This document shows, one piece after another, positions 7,603 through 15,779 of a DNA stretch of 38,794 nt. Within the stretch, counting starts at the first letter, position 1, and each line of letters opens with the position of its first letter. Made by a program: the position numbers and the translations under genes. Under the pieces are notes generated by a model. It made no database searches and had not been told where the DNA came from. It worked only from the letters and a program-made list of their open reading frames with translations. The DNA comes from Prevotellamassilia sp. (lineage in GTDB: Bacteria; Bacteroidota; Bacteroidia; Bacteroidales; Bacteroidaceae). The stretch covers positions 1-38,794 of the forward strand of contig VSQE01000011.1 of the NCBI GenBank assembly GCA_009775705.1, read 5' to 3'.

Positions 7603-9849
7603 ATGAGAAAAAAACAAATCTTCTTCGGAAAAGTGTTATTCCTTTTCCTGCTGGCTTTCTCCTCCGTATCCGCCATGGCTTCGGACGGCAACGCGCAGCC
7701 GCGCTACCGCACGCTCATCCCGCAGCCGGCCAGCGTAGCGCCGGATCCTGCCGGAGAAGTCTTCACCCTGACCTCCAGGGCCACCGTGGGACATGACGCC
7801 AGCCTGCGGGCGCAGGCACTCTACCTGCAAGACGTTCTGGCGGCATCGACCGGATGGGACCTGCCACTGACAGAGAACGTCCGCAAGGCCTCCGTGCGGC
7901 TGGTCATAGACACGGTGAAAGTAACCCGCCCCGAAGGCTACCGGCTGGAGGTGACACGGAAGAATGTGACTGTCTGCGGACACGATGCCGCCGGTGTATT
8001 CTACGGCATACAGACCCTCCTGCAACTCTTTCCCGACAAAGTGTACAGCCGCGAAAGACAGCACGACACAGCCTGGGAAGCTCCCTGTGTGGTCATCGAG
8101 GACGCTCCCGAACGCCCGTGGCGAGGCATGATGCTTGATGTGGCCCGCTATTTCTTCGACAAGGAATTCGTGAAGAAATACATCGACATGATGGCGATGT
8201 ACAAACTCAACAAATTACAGTTCCATTTCATCGACGATTCCGGCTGGCGACTTGAGATAAAGAAATATCCCCGCCTGACGGAAGTAGGTGCCTGGTCCGG
8301 TCCGGACCACCAGCGGCTGGGCGGCTATTATACGCAAGACGACATCCGCGAGATCATTGACTACGCGGCAGTGCGCAGTGTGGAAGTAATTCCCGAGATA
8401 GAATTTCCCGCCCATATCCTCTCGGCCGTGGTGGCCTATCCCTGGCTGAGCTGTACGGGGCAGCAACACGAAGTTCCCGGACAGCACTTCATCAGCCGCG
8501 ACCTGCTTTGCGTAGGCAAGGAATCGTCCATCCGCTTCCTGCGCGACGTGCTGGACGAGACGATCGGCCTCTTCCCCTCCAAGTACATCAACATCGGCGG
8601 CGACGAGGCGGTCTACACCCGTTGGGAATCCTGCCCCGACTGCCGCAAGGTAATGGAACGGGAAGGACTGACCAAAGCCTCGCAGCTACAGGGTTATCTG
8701 ACCAATATGGTGGCCCAGATGATGAAGGAAAAAGGACGTACCGTCGTAGGCTGGGAAGAAATCTTTATGCGCGGAAAAGTCAGCACCCCCGTGGTGGGCC
8801 TGATCTGGCACAACGTATCCGATACCATCCACGCCACCCGCAACGGCCACAAGGCTATCCTCACACCGGCCACACACACCTACCTCGACTTTCCCGAGAG
8901 TCACACTCCGGGCGAGGTGAAGGCCGCCACTTGGATGCCCCCTATTTCGCTGGAGAAGATCTACAGCATGGACGTCAACGACTATTCTGCCGAGCAGTCC
9001 ACCGTACTGGGTGTCCAGGGCTGCCTGTGGAGCGACCAGTTCATCCACGGCACCGTGTTGCAGGAAATTCCCTACCTTGACGAGAACCGTTCGGAACGGT
9101 ATGCCGAATATCTCACCTTCCCGCGGCTGCTGGCCCTCTCCGAAATAGCCTGGAAACGCCAGTCGGAACGCGACTTCAACGATTTCCGCCGCCGTCTGCG
9201 CCACCACTTCGCCAAGCTCGACGCCAAAGACTGCGGCTACCGTGTGCCCGAGCCTGAGGTGGTATCACTGAAACAAACGGCCGACGGCGGATTCGAATAC
9301 ACGCTGGCCTCGCCGGTGGAAGGTGCTGAGATCCGCTATACCACGAACGGCCGCTACCCCACGATCCACTCGCCGCTCTACACCACACCGGTACGTGTCG
9401 GTGAAAAGGCCGACTTCTGTGCGCTGACGATGGTCACTCCGCGCCATTATTCCCTGCCGCTCCGCGAAGCACCCGACTATTCGGCCTACAAACGCTATGG
9501 CGAATATACTGGCCAATGGAAATCCCTGCAAATCCAGCCTGTCGGGGCCACCCGGCTCCGCATGGAATGCACGGGCAAGATTTCGGGCAACGGCAATTAT
9601 GAAATAGCCTTTGTGGGAACACGCGGCACGAACAGCCTGAAGGTAAAGGACATCAAGATATTCAAGCGCAACGAGCAAGTGGCCGAGGGCAAGGCCGTTC
9701 CCGACAGGACGGACGACAAGACCAGCGTCTTCTCTTTCGCCATCGACAGTTTCGAGGCCGGAACCCCGTTCTTTGTAACGCTGACCGCCGAAGCCGTAGG
9801 AGGAAACGATACGGAAGGACTTGTCTTTGTCGGGAAACTGGAAAAGTAA
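7603..9849 (+). CDS. GH20 beta-N-acetylhexosaminidase
   Basis: This 748-residue enzyme removes terminal GlcNAc or GalNAc from glycans by substrate-assisted catalysis in the periplasm or at the surface. A signal peptide covers about residues 1-27. A GH20b-type domain (about 35-160) precedes the TIM barrel, which opens with RPWRGMMLDVARYFF. INIGGDEAVY contains the catalytic Asp334-Glu335 pair. HTYLDF and the Trp-containing GCLWSDQF complete the usual active-site landmarks. After residue 540 an EIRYTTNGRYPT segment marks the chitobiase C-terminal-type beta domain, then a final beta-sandwich module. It ends a probable three-gene transcript closed by the terminator at 9891. Confidence 0.95.
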   Translation: MRKKQIFFGKVLFLFLLAFSSVSAMASDGNAQPRYRTLIPQPASVAPDPAGEVFTLTSRATVGHDASLRAQALYLQDVLAASTGWDLPLTENVRKASVRLVIDTVKVTRPEGYRLEVTRKNVTVCGHDAAGVFYGIQTLLQLFPDKVYSRERQHDTAWEAPCVVIEDAPERPWRGMMLDVARYFFDKEFVKKYIDMMAMYKLNKLQFHFIDDSGWRLEIKKYPRLTEVGAWSGPDHQRLGGYYTQDDIREIIDYAAVRSVEVIPEIEFPAHILSAVVAYPWLSCTGQQHEVPGQHFISRDLLCVGKESSIRFLRDVLDETIGLFPSKYINIGGDEAVYTRWESCPDCRKVMEREGLTKASQLQGYLTNMVAQMMKEKGRTVVGWEEIFMRGKVSTPVVGLIWHNVSDTIHATRNGHKAILTPATHTYLDFPESHTPGEVKAATWMPPISLEKIYSMDVNDYSAEQSTVLGVQGCLWSDQFIHGTVLQEIPYLDENRSERYAEYLTFPRLLALSEIAWKRQSERDFNDFRRRLRHHFAKLDAKDCGYRVPEPEVVSLKQTADGGFEYTLASPVEGAEIRYTTNGRYPTIHSPLYTTPVRVGEKADFCALTMVTPRHYSLPLREAPDYSAYKRYGEYTGQWKSLQIQPVGATRLRMECTGKISGNGNYEIAFVGTRGTNSLKVKDIKIFKRNEQVAEGKAVPDRTDDKTSVFSFAIDSFEAGTPFFVTLTAEAVGGNDTEGLVFVGKLEK

Positions 9850-9890
9850 GATCAAGAAAAAACACCCGTCACAAACCGGACAGACGGAAA

Positions 9891-9928
9891 AGAGGCACCC
9901 GCAACAAACATGGCGGGTGCCTCTTTTT
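9891..9928 (+). terminator. Strong terminator after GH20
   Basis: A 12-bp perfect stem (9891-9902 with 9913-9924), 10-nt loop and five T residues, 41 bp after the GH20 stop. Confidence 0.88.
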
Positions 9929-10005
9929 GACAAGAAAAATGTTCTATATTTCATTTTATAATATTCATTAAGGATTCTCCGGGCAGGCCATTGGGAAAAA
10001 CTTCC

Positions 10006-10013
10006 TATTTTTG
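10006..10013 (+). promoter_or_regulatory. -7 box of DUF5686 gene
   Basis: TATTTTTG is a full TAnnTTTG match, 47 bp upstream of the ATG at 10061. No TTTG is seen at the -33 position. Confidence 0.5.
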
Positions 10014-10060
10014 CAGCGCCCGAACTACCGGCCCTTGCGCCGCCGTATGCTCCACCGCCT

Positions 10061-12655
10061 ATGACAAAAAAGTTCTCATCGCTTCTGCTTCTTTTCCTTC
10101 TGGCAGTCTCCGTGACGGCCCAAACGCTGACAGGTACCGTAACCGACGGGAAAACGGGCGAGGCATTGTCGTTTGTCAACGTGATCTGCGAAAACGGCGG
10201 CGCCACACAGACCGGACTGAACGGCCGTTTCTCCCTGCCGTTCAAGGCAGGCAAACTGCGCGTGTCCATGATCGGGTACGAGACGAAACATCTGCGCGTC
10301 AAGAAAGCCGGCACCCTGAACATACAGCTCACTCCGCTGGAGAATGCCTTCAACGAAGCCGTCGTGACAGGCCGCAAGGTGAAATACTCCCGCAAGAACA
10401 ACCCTGCCGTCGAACTGATGCGCAAGGTGATCGCCGCCAAAAAACGGAGCGACCTGACCCGGCACGACTATTACAGCATCGACAAATACAACAAACTGAC
10501 GTTTGCCTTCAACGAAGTGACGGACAAGGTTTTCGAGGAAGGCAAATTCAAGAAAATGCCGTTTCTGAAGGAGCACGTGGAGACATGCAACGAAACCGGC
10601 ACCCTGATCCTGCCCGTCTCGGTGGACGAAACCGTGACACGCGAAATTTTCCGCAAGTCGCCGCGCTCGGAGAAGAGCATCGTCACCGGCCATCGCGTCA
10701 ACGGCATCAACGACCTGCTCAACACGGGCGACATCCTCACCACCATGTTGCAGGACTGCTTCACCGATGTCAACATCTACGAGGACGAAGTGCGTCTCCT
10801 GCAATATCCCTTTATCAGTCCCGTCTCCACACGCTCAGCCATAGGCTTCTACCGCTACTTCATCGAAGACACCGTCATGGTGGACCGCGAGAAATGCATC
10901 CAAATCAGTTTCACGCCCAACAACCCGCAGGACTTCGGTTTCTCGGGAAGCCTCTACGTAGCGGCCGACTCCACCTACCGCATCCGCAAGGTCGACATGG
11001 GCATCCCGGGCCGTTCGGATGTCAACTTCGTGGAGAACATGCGCGTCATCCAGGAATTCGACAGCCTGCCCTCCGGCGAACAGGTGCTTGTAAGCGACAA
11101 CATGCTCATCCAGCTGAAACTGGCGAACTTTCTGCAAAAGTTTCTGGTGAAACGCACCACGCAATACAGCAACTTCTCCTTTGAGCCGCTGCCCGACAAG
11201 ACATTCCGCTTCAAGGGAAAGCAGATAACGGATGCCGACGCCATGATGCGCGACAACAGTTTCTGGGAAAGACACCGCCCCGAAATGCTCACAAAGTCCG
11301 AGGACCGCATGGAAATGCTCGTCCGCCGCCTACAGGAAGTCAAGGGCTTCAAGTTCGTCCTTTTCGTGGCCAAGGCTTTCATCGAGAACTTCGTGGAAAC
11401 GAGCGTCAACCCCGAACATCCCTCGAAAGTGGACATCGGTCCGGTGAACACGATGATCTCCCAGAACTTCGTGGACGGCCTGCGCCTGCGCGCATCGGCC
11501 CAGACCACGGCCAACTTCAACCCCCACCTGTTCCTGCGCGGTTACGTAGCCTACGGCTTCAAAGACCATCGCTGGAAGGGAATGGGCGAAGCCACCTATT
11601 CCTTCAACCGGAAAGGCTACCTGCCCCGCGAGTTTCCCGTACACAACCTGACCTTCAACTACACCACGGACGTCATGTCGCCGAGCGACCGCTTCATACC
11701 CACAGACAAGGACAACGTGTTCACCTCGTTCAAATGGACCAAAGTGGACCACATGATGTACTACCGCACCTTCAGTCTGCTCTACGACCGCGAATGGGCC
11801 GGCGGCCTGCGCATGAAAGCCCGTCTCCGCACCGAGCGCGACGAGCCCACGGCCTCCCTCTTCTACCAGCCGCTCGACGGAAACGGCACACCCTCGCCCG
11901 AAGCCGCACTCCACAAGAAAAGTTTCGTCACGAGCGACATGATGTTCGGACTGACCTACCAGCCGGGCGTCACATGGATCAACACCAAACAACGCCGCAT
12001 TCCCGCCAACAACGATGCCCCCATCCTCTCGCTCTCGCACACAACGGGCGTCAAGGGCATACTGGACTCAGACTGCAACTACAACCTCACCGAAGCAGGC
12101 ATATACAAACGCTTCTGGGTAGCCTCATGGGGAAAAATCGACGCCGACCTGCGCGGAGGCATACAGTGGAACAAGGTGCCTTTCCCCCTGCTGGTAGCCC
12201 CCGCCGCCAACCTCTCCTACATCAAGGAAGACAACATGTTCAGCCTCATTGACAACATGGAATTCCTCAACGACCGATACGTGTCGCTCATGGTGTCGTG
12301 GGACATGAACGGCAAGATATTCAACCGCATCCCGCTGCTGCGTAAGCTGAAATGGCGCGAGATGATAGGCTGCAACGTGCTCTGGGGCATGCTTACGGAC
12401 AAGAACAACCCCCTGCTGGAACGCAATGCCGGCGACAGCCGCCTGTACTACTTCCCCGGACACTTCAACGCCGACGGAACCTTTTCCTATCTCTCCTCGC
12501 CAATGGACCGCCACACCCCTTACGTGGAGGTGTTCGCCGGCATACACAACATCTTCAAAATCCTTCATGTGGAATACGTGAGAAGGCTCACTTACGTAGA
12601 CCGTCCCGATACCGACAAATGGGGCATACGGCTCATGATGAGAATCACCTTCTGA
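10061..12655 (+). CDS. DUF5686 outer-membrane protein with carboxypeptidase-regulatory-like domain
   Basis: An 864-residue exported protein with signal peptide MTKKFSSLLLLFLLAVSVTAQ. Residues about 21-95 form a carboxypeptidase-D regulatory-like domain (LTGTVTDGKTGEALSFVNV, SMIGYETK), the N-terminal module common to Bacteroidetes outer-membrane receptors. There is no TonB plug. The rest matches the DUF5686 family: NPAVELMRKVIAAK, then a long region of alternating hydrophobic/polar beta strands ending in VEYVRRLTYVDR and GIRLMMRITF, a barrel-like terminus. Function of the family is unknown; an outer-membrane beta-barrel is the inference. It is monocistronic, with its own -7 box upstream and no clear T-run terminator, only a repeat, downstream. 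Confidence 0.88.
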   Translation: MTKKFSSLLLLFLLAVSVTAQTLTGTVTDGKTGEALSFVNVICENGGATQTGLNGRFSLPFKAGKLRVSMIGYETKHLRVKKAGTLNIQLTPLENAFNEAVVTGRKVKYSRKNNPAVELMRKVIAAKKRSDLTRHDYYSIDKYNKLTFAFNEVTDKVFEEGKFKKMPFLKEHVETCNETGTLILPVSVDETVTREIFRKSPRSEKSIVTGHRVNGINDLLNTGDILTTMLQDCFTDVNIYEDEVRLLQYPFISPVSTRSAIGFYRYFIEDTVMVDREKCIQISFTPNNPQDFGFSGSLYVAADSTYRIRKVDMGIPGRSDVNFVENMRVIQEFDSLPSGEQVLVSDNMLIQLKLANFLQKFLVKRTTQYSNFSFEPLPDKTFRFKGKQITDADAMMRDNSFWERHRPEMLTKSEDRMEMLVRRLQEVKGFKFVLFVAKAFIENFVETSVNPEHPSKVDIGPVNTMISQNFVDGLRLRASAQTTANFNPHLFLRGYVAYGFKDHRWKGMGEATYSFNRKGYLPREFPVHNLTFNYTTDVMSPSDRFIPTDKDNVFTSFKWTKVDHMMYYRTFSLLYDREWAGGLRMKARLRTERDEPTASLFYQPLDGNGTPSPEAALHKKSFVTSDMMFGLTYQPGVTWINTKQRRIPANNDAPILSLSHTTGVKGILDSDCNYNLTEAGIYKRFWVASWGKIDADLRGGIQWNKVPFPLLVAPAANLSYIKEDNMFSLIDNMEFLNDRYVSLMVSWDMNGKIFNRIPLLRKLKWREMIGCNVLWGMLTDKNNPLLERNAGDSRLYYFPGHFNADGTFSYLSSPMDRHTPYVEVFAGIHNIFKILHVEYVRRLTYVDRPDTDKWGIRLMMRITF

Positions 12656-12680
12656 AAACGGGTGCCCGACACTCCTGATT

Positions 12681-12718
12681 TTTACAAGGCATGTAAAAAA
12701 ATTTACAAGGCACATAAA
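12681..12718. repeat. Second copy of the TTTACAAGGCATGTAAA repeat
   Basis: TTTACAAGGCATGTAAA (12681-12697) is identical to 3148-3164. A degenerate copy starts 21 bp later (12702-12718). The element lies between two convergent genes, the DUF5686 gene and recO, as does the copy at 3.1 kb. Confidence 0.8.
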
Positions 12719-12735
12719 AAATACAGAAACCAAGG

Positions 12736-13464
12736 TCAGTCCGCAAAAAGTTCGTGCAGTACTGGCAACGACTTCAGTTCGGGAAACTCCGGCAGGTGTA
12801 GCCTGAAATATTCGTTGATACGACCCAGCAGCCTGTTGCGCTCCACACCCGAAAAGCGGAACACGTGCATCGACCTGAAGCGCATCCGCATCAACAGCGG
12901 CAGCAAAGCCGCGTCGGACGGGGACAGACAATGGGAATGGGGCGGTTTCCGCTCCGTGAAGCAACCGGCCGCCAGATCAAACCAGGCCCCCTCGCGCGCA
13001 TCCTCCACATTGGGGGCAAAACCAAGAAAACGCGTCAGATGGAGCAGAAAAACCAGATGAAAATTGGCAAATCCCTGCCGGCACACATCCAGCCACTCCA
13101 CCGAACGGAACACATACTCGAAGATGCCGCGCGAATCCGGCTCGCCCCGCACGGCATAGTGCAGCACCTCGGCCAGAAAGAGCACAATCGCCGTCTTGCG
13201 GGCATCGTAGGGCAGCGACACGGGAACCAAAGCCGCACGAGCCTGACGGGGCCGCATCAACCGGGCAGCCGGACGGTGCTCCCACTCCATCTCTAACAGA
13301 GCCAGCGGCGTGAACAGCGAGTGGCGGACGGCGGCACGCGGCGAACGGCTCACCCGCACCATGAAAGCCACCCGCCCCACCGCCTCGCTGAGAACATCGG
13401 CAATCAGGGCATCATCGCTGTAACGGACACAGCGCAACACAACCACTCTGGACCTGACCAACAT
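12736..13464 (-). CDS. recO: DNA repair protein RecO
   Basis: This 242-residue protein matches RecO, which with RecR loads RecA onto SSB-coated single-stranded DNA during recombinational repair. The start at 13464 (MLVRSRVVVLRCVRYSDD) gives the canonical RecO opening of the OB fold; the longer ORF start adds 21 residues not expected in the family. The N-terminal OB fold (about 1-80) is followed by the helical C-terminal domain with FLHL-type helices and FLGFAPNVEDAREGAWFDL. No four-cysteine zinc cluster is visible, as in other Bacteroidetes RecO. It is divergent from tRNA-Glu/rpsT. A 7-of-8 match to the -7 box lies on the minus strand at 13491-13498. Confidence 0.9.
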   Translation of the reverse strand: MLVRSRVVVLRCVRYSDDALIADVLSEAVGRVAFMVRVSRSPRAAVRHSLFTPLALLEMEWEHRPAARLMRPRQARAALVPVSLPYDARKTAIVLFLAEVLHYAVRGEPDSRGIFEYVFRSVEWLDVCRQGFANFHLVFLLHLTRFLGFAPNVEDAREGAWFDLAAGCFTERKPPHSHCLSPSDAALLPLLMRMRFRSMHVFRFSGVERNRLLGRINEYFRLHLPEFPELKSLPVLHELFAD

Positions 13465-13570
13465 AGAAAAAATCTGTATTATTTCCCCGGCGAAGATAAC
13501 CCAAAAAACAAGAAGAAAGGCACCCAAAAAAAGAAAAACAACATTTTTTTGAAAAAAAACGGAAGAATAC

Positions 13571-13601
13571 TTTGCCGTTTCAAAAATAAGCTCTACTTTT
13601 G
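13571..13601 (+). promoter_or_regulatory. Consensus promoter of tRNA-Glu/rpsT
   Basis: TTTG (13571-13574), a 19-bp spacer and TACTTTTG (13594-13601) match both Bacteroides elements exactly. The expected start is near 13608, about 40 nt before the tRNA. Confidence 0.85.
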
Positions 13602-13647
13602 CACTCGCAAATCAGCACCAAAAGGTACGATGCACCACAGGTAAACA

Positions 13648-13719
13648 GGTCCCTTCGTCTATCGGTTAGGACGAGAGATTTTCATTCTCTAAAGAGCGGT
13701 TCGATTCCGCTAGGGACTA
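13648..13719 (+). tRNA. tRNA-Glu (TTC)
   Basis: A 72-nt cloverleaf. Acceptor GGTCCCT pairs with AGGGACT (first pair G-U). The anticodon stem AGAGA/TCTCT encloses loop TTTTCAT, with anticodon TTC at 13681-13683. The T arm is GCGGTTCGATTCCGC and the discriminator is A. rpsT begins 25 bp later with no terminator between. Confidence 0.95.
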
Positions 13720-13744
13720 CAAATAAAAAAAGAAAAAACAAAAA

Positions 13745-13999
13745 ATGGCAAACCACAAATCATCTGTAAAGAGAATACGCCAGACGGCATCACGCAGACT
13801 TCATAACAGATATTACGCTAAGACCATGCGTAACGCTGTACGCAAACTACGCGCTACAACGGACAAGGCTGCCGCTGTGGAACTCCTGCCCAAAGTGCAG
13901 AAGATGCTGGACAAACTGGCCAAAAGAAACATCATCCATAAGAACAAGGCTTCCAATATCAAGTCGAGCATCGCGCTCCACGTGAACAAGTTGGCCTGA
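13745..13999 (+). CDS. rpsT: 30S ribosomal protein S20
   Basis: The 84-residue, strongly basic protein starts MANHKSSVKRIRQTASRR and matches S20, which binds 16S rRNA in the body of the small subunit. KAAAVELLPKVQKMLDKLAKRNIIHKNKA in two halves covers the long C-terminal helices, and length is normal. It lies 25 bp after tRNA-Glu without an intervening promoter or terminator, so the two are probably transcribed together from the promoter at 13571 and separated by tRNA processing. Confidence 0.96.
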   Translation: MANHKSSVKRIRQTASRRLHNRYYAKTMRNAVRKLRATTDKAAAVELLPKVQKMLDKLAKRNIIHKNKASNIKSSIALHVNKLA

Positions 14000-14032
14000 G
14001 TTCAGGAAAGAGACAACAGTCAAAGCCAAAAG

Positions 14033-14067
14033 AAAAAGTCGGACGGATATTTCGCCCGACTTTTTCT
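14033..14067 (+). terminator. Terminator of rpsT
   Basis: AAAAAGTCGG pairs with CCGACTTTTT (14033-14042 with 14056-14065), with a T-rich 3' arm, 33 bp after the rpsT stop. Confidence 0.8.
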
Positions 14068-14123
14068 TTGTCTTTTCCCAAAAGAATCTCCCTGTAGGAA
14101 AGCCCTTTCTGAAAAATAATATA

Positions 14124-14131
14124 TACCTTTG
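14124..14131 (+). promoter_or_regulatory. -7 box of the methyltransferase-S9-RidA run
   Basis: TACCTTTG is a full TAnnTTTG match. Its last G is also the first base of the perfect hairpin at 14131-14166. No clear -33 element is seen. Confidence 0.5.
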
Positions 14132-14166
14132 CCTGCCGGAAGAAGCAGAGGTTTCTTCCGGCAGGC
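14131..14166 (+). promoter_or_regulatory. 14-bp perfect inverted repeat at the transcription start
   Basis: Bases 14131-14144 pair perfectly with 14153-14166 around an 8-nt loop. It overlaps the -7 box and the expected start site, 64 bp before the methyltransferase ATG. It could be an operator or a 5' UTR structure. Confidence 0.55.
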
Positions 14167-14229
14167 GGACGGGACATCCTACGCCCGCCGCCCCGTGAAA
14201 CGAGCAAATCGCACACTGTAAAATATCCA

Positions 14230-15777
14230 ATGGAACAATTTGAACTCATTGCCAAGACTTTTCAGGGACTCGAAGAAGTCCTGGCACAGGAACTGACGGA
14301 ACTCGGCGCCAACGACATCCAGATAGGCCGCCGCATGGTTTCCTTCAGCGGAGACAAGGAAATGATGTATCGCGCCAACTTCTGCCTGCGCACGGCGATA
14401 CGCATCCTCAAACCCATCAAGCACTTCACCGCCCGCGATGCCGACGAAGTGTATCAGGCAGTCAAGTCCGTCGACTGGAGCCGCTATCTCGATCTCGGCA
14501 CCACCTTCGCGGTAGACTCCGTGGTATTTTCCCAGGAATTCCGGCATTCGAAATTCGTAGCTTACAAGACAAAGGATGCCATCGTAGACTATTTCCGCGA
14601 AACCACGGGCCAACGTCCCAACATCCGCATCACCAATCCGGACATCAAACTCAACATCCACATAGCCGAAACGGACTGCACGCTCTCGCTCGACTCCTCG
14701 GGCGAAAGCCTCCATCTGCGCGGCTACCGCACCGCCTCGGTCGACGCCCCCATCAACGAAGTCTTGGCGGCAGGACTCATCAAACTCTCGGGATGGAACT
14801 GCGACACGGACTTCATCGACCCCTTCTGCGGATCGGGAACGCTGCTTGTCGAAGCCGCCCTGATGGCCAGAAACATCTGGCCGGGCATCTTCCGCAAGGA
14901 ATTCGGTTTTGAAAAATGGAAAGACTTCGACCGCGATCTGCTGGACCGCATCTACAACGATGATTCGGCCGAAAGGGACTTCAGCCACCGCATCTACGGC
15001 TACGACCTGAATCTCCGCGCCGTCGAGGCCGCCCGCACCAACGCCAAGAACGCCGGTGTGGCCGACTGCATCGAGATAACGCAACAGGACATCCGCAAGT
15101 TCGAACAACCCGCCAATCCCGCCGTCATCATCACCAATCCGCCCTACGGCGAACGCATTGTCACGCCCGACATGCAGGGACTGTACCGCAGCATAGGCGA
15201 ACGCCTCAAACACCATTTCACCGGCGGCGAGGCCTGGATCATCAGTTACCGCGAGGAACTGTTCGCACAGATAGGCCTGAAACCCAGCATCAAGATTCCC
15301 CTCTACAACGGATCGCTCGAATGCGAGTTCCGCAAATACCAGCTGTTCAGCGGAAAAATGGACGAGTTCCGCGCCGCCGGCGGCGAAGTGAAAACAGACG
15401 AGGAACGCCGTTTCATGGGCGAGAGGCGTCCCGCACGGCAGAACCGGGGCGATTTTGACAACCGCCGGGAACGGCGGGACGACCGCGACGACTTTGGCGA
15501 TGACAGCCCCGAATATGCCCTCCTGCGCGACAAACACCGAGAGTTCGAGCGCACTTTCGGCCGCCGCGAACGCGAAAAACGCTTTGGCAACGACCGGAGC
15601 TTTGGCAACGACCGCGGCGGACGGCGCGATGGCGGCGACCGACGACACGGAGACGAACGCAAAGGCGACGGATTCAGACAAGGTGGCGGATTCAGACAAG
15701 GCGGACGCTCCTTCAACAACAAGGACCGCCGGGACAACAACAGGAAACCGTTTGACCGAAAATTCAGAAAAGAATAA
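14230..15777 (+). CDS. THUMP-domain 23S rRNA (guanine-N2) methyltransferase, RlmL N-half type
   Basis: This 515-residue cytoplasmic enzyme starts MEQFELIAKTFQGLEEVLAQEL, the normal opening of the family. A THUMP RNA-binding domain spans about residues 50-155. The SAM-dependent methyltransferase domain follows, with DPFCGSGTLLVEAALMARN (SAM-binding loop) and ITNPPYGERI (NPPY catalytic motif). The expected reaction is m2G formation in 23S rRNA, as by the N-terminal half of E. coli RlmL; the exact target base is an inference. Residues from about 385 on are a low-complexity Arg/Asp/Gly/Asn tail with RFGNDR-SFGNDR and FRQGG repeats, absent from the core enzyme. The next gene starts two bases after the stop. 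Confidence 0.9.
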   Translation: MEQFELIAKTFQGLEEVLAQELTELGANDIQIGRRMVSFSGDKEMMYRANFCLRTAIRILKPIKHFTARDADEVYQAVKSVDWSRYLDLGTTFAVDSVVFSQEFRHSKFVAYKTKDAIVDYFRETTGQRPNIRITNPDIKLNIHIAETDCTLSLDSSGESLHLRGYRTASVDAPINEVLAAGLIKLSGWNCDTDFIDPFCGSGTLLVEAALMARNIWPGIFRKEFGFEKWKDFDRDLLDRIYNDDSAERDFSHRIYGYDLNLRAVEAARTNAKNAGVADCIEITQQDIRKFEQPANPAVIITNPPYGERIVTPDMQGLYRSIGERLKHHFTGGEAWIISYREELFAQIGLKPSIKIPLYNGSLECEFRKYQLFSGKMDEFRAAGGEVKTDEERRFMGERRPARQNRGDFDNRRERRDDRDDFGDDSPEYALLRDKHREFERTFGRREREKRFGNDRSFGNDRGGRRDGGDRRHGDERKGDGFRQGGGFRQGGRSFNNKDRRDNNRKPFDRKFRKE

Positions 15778-15779
15778 CC

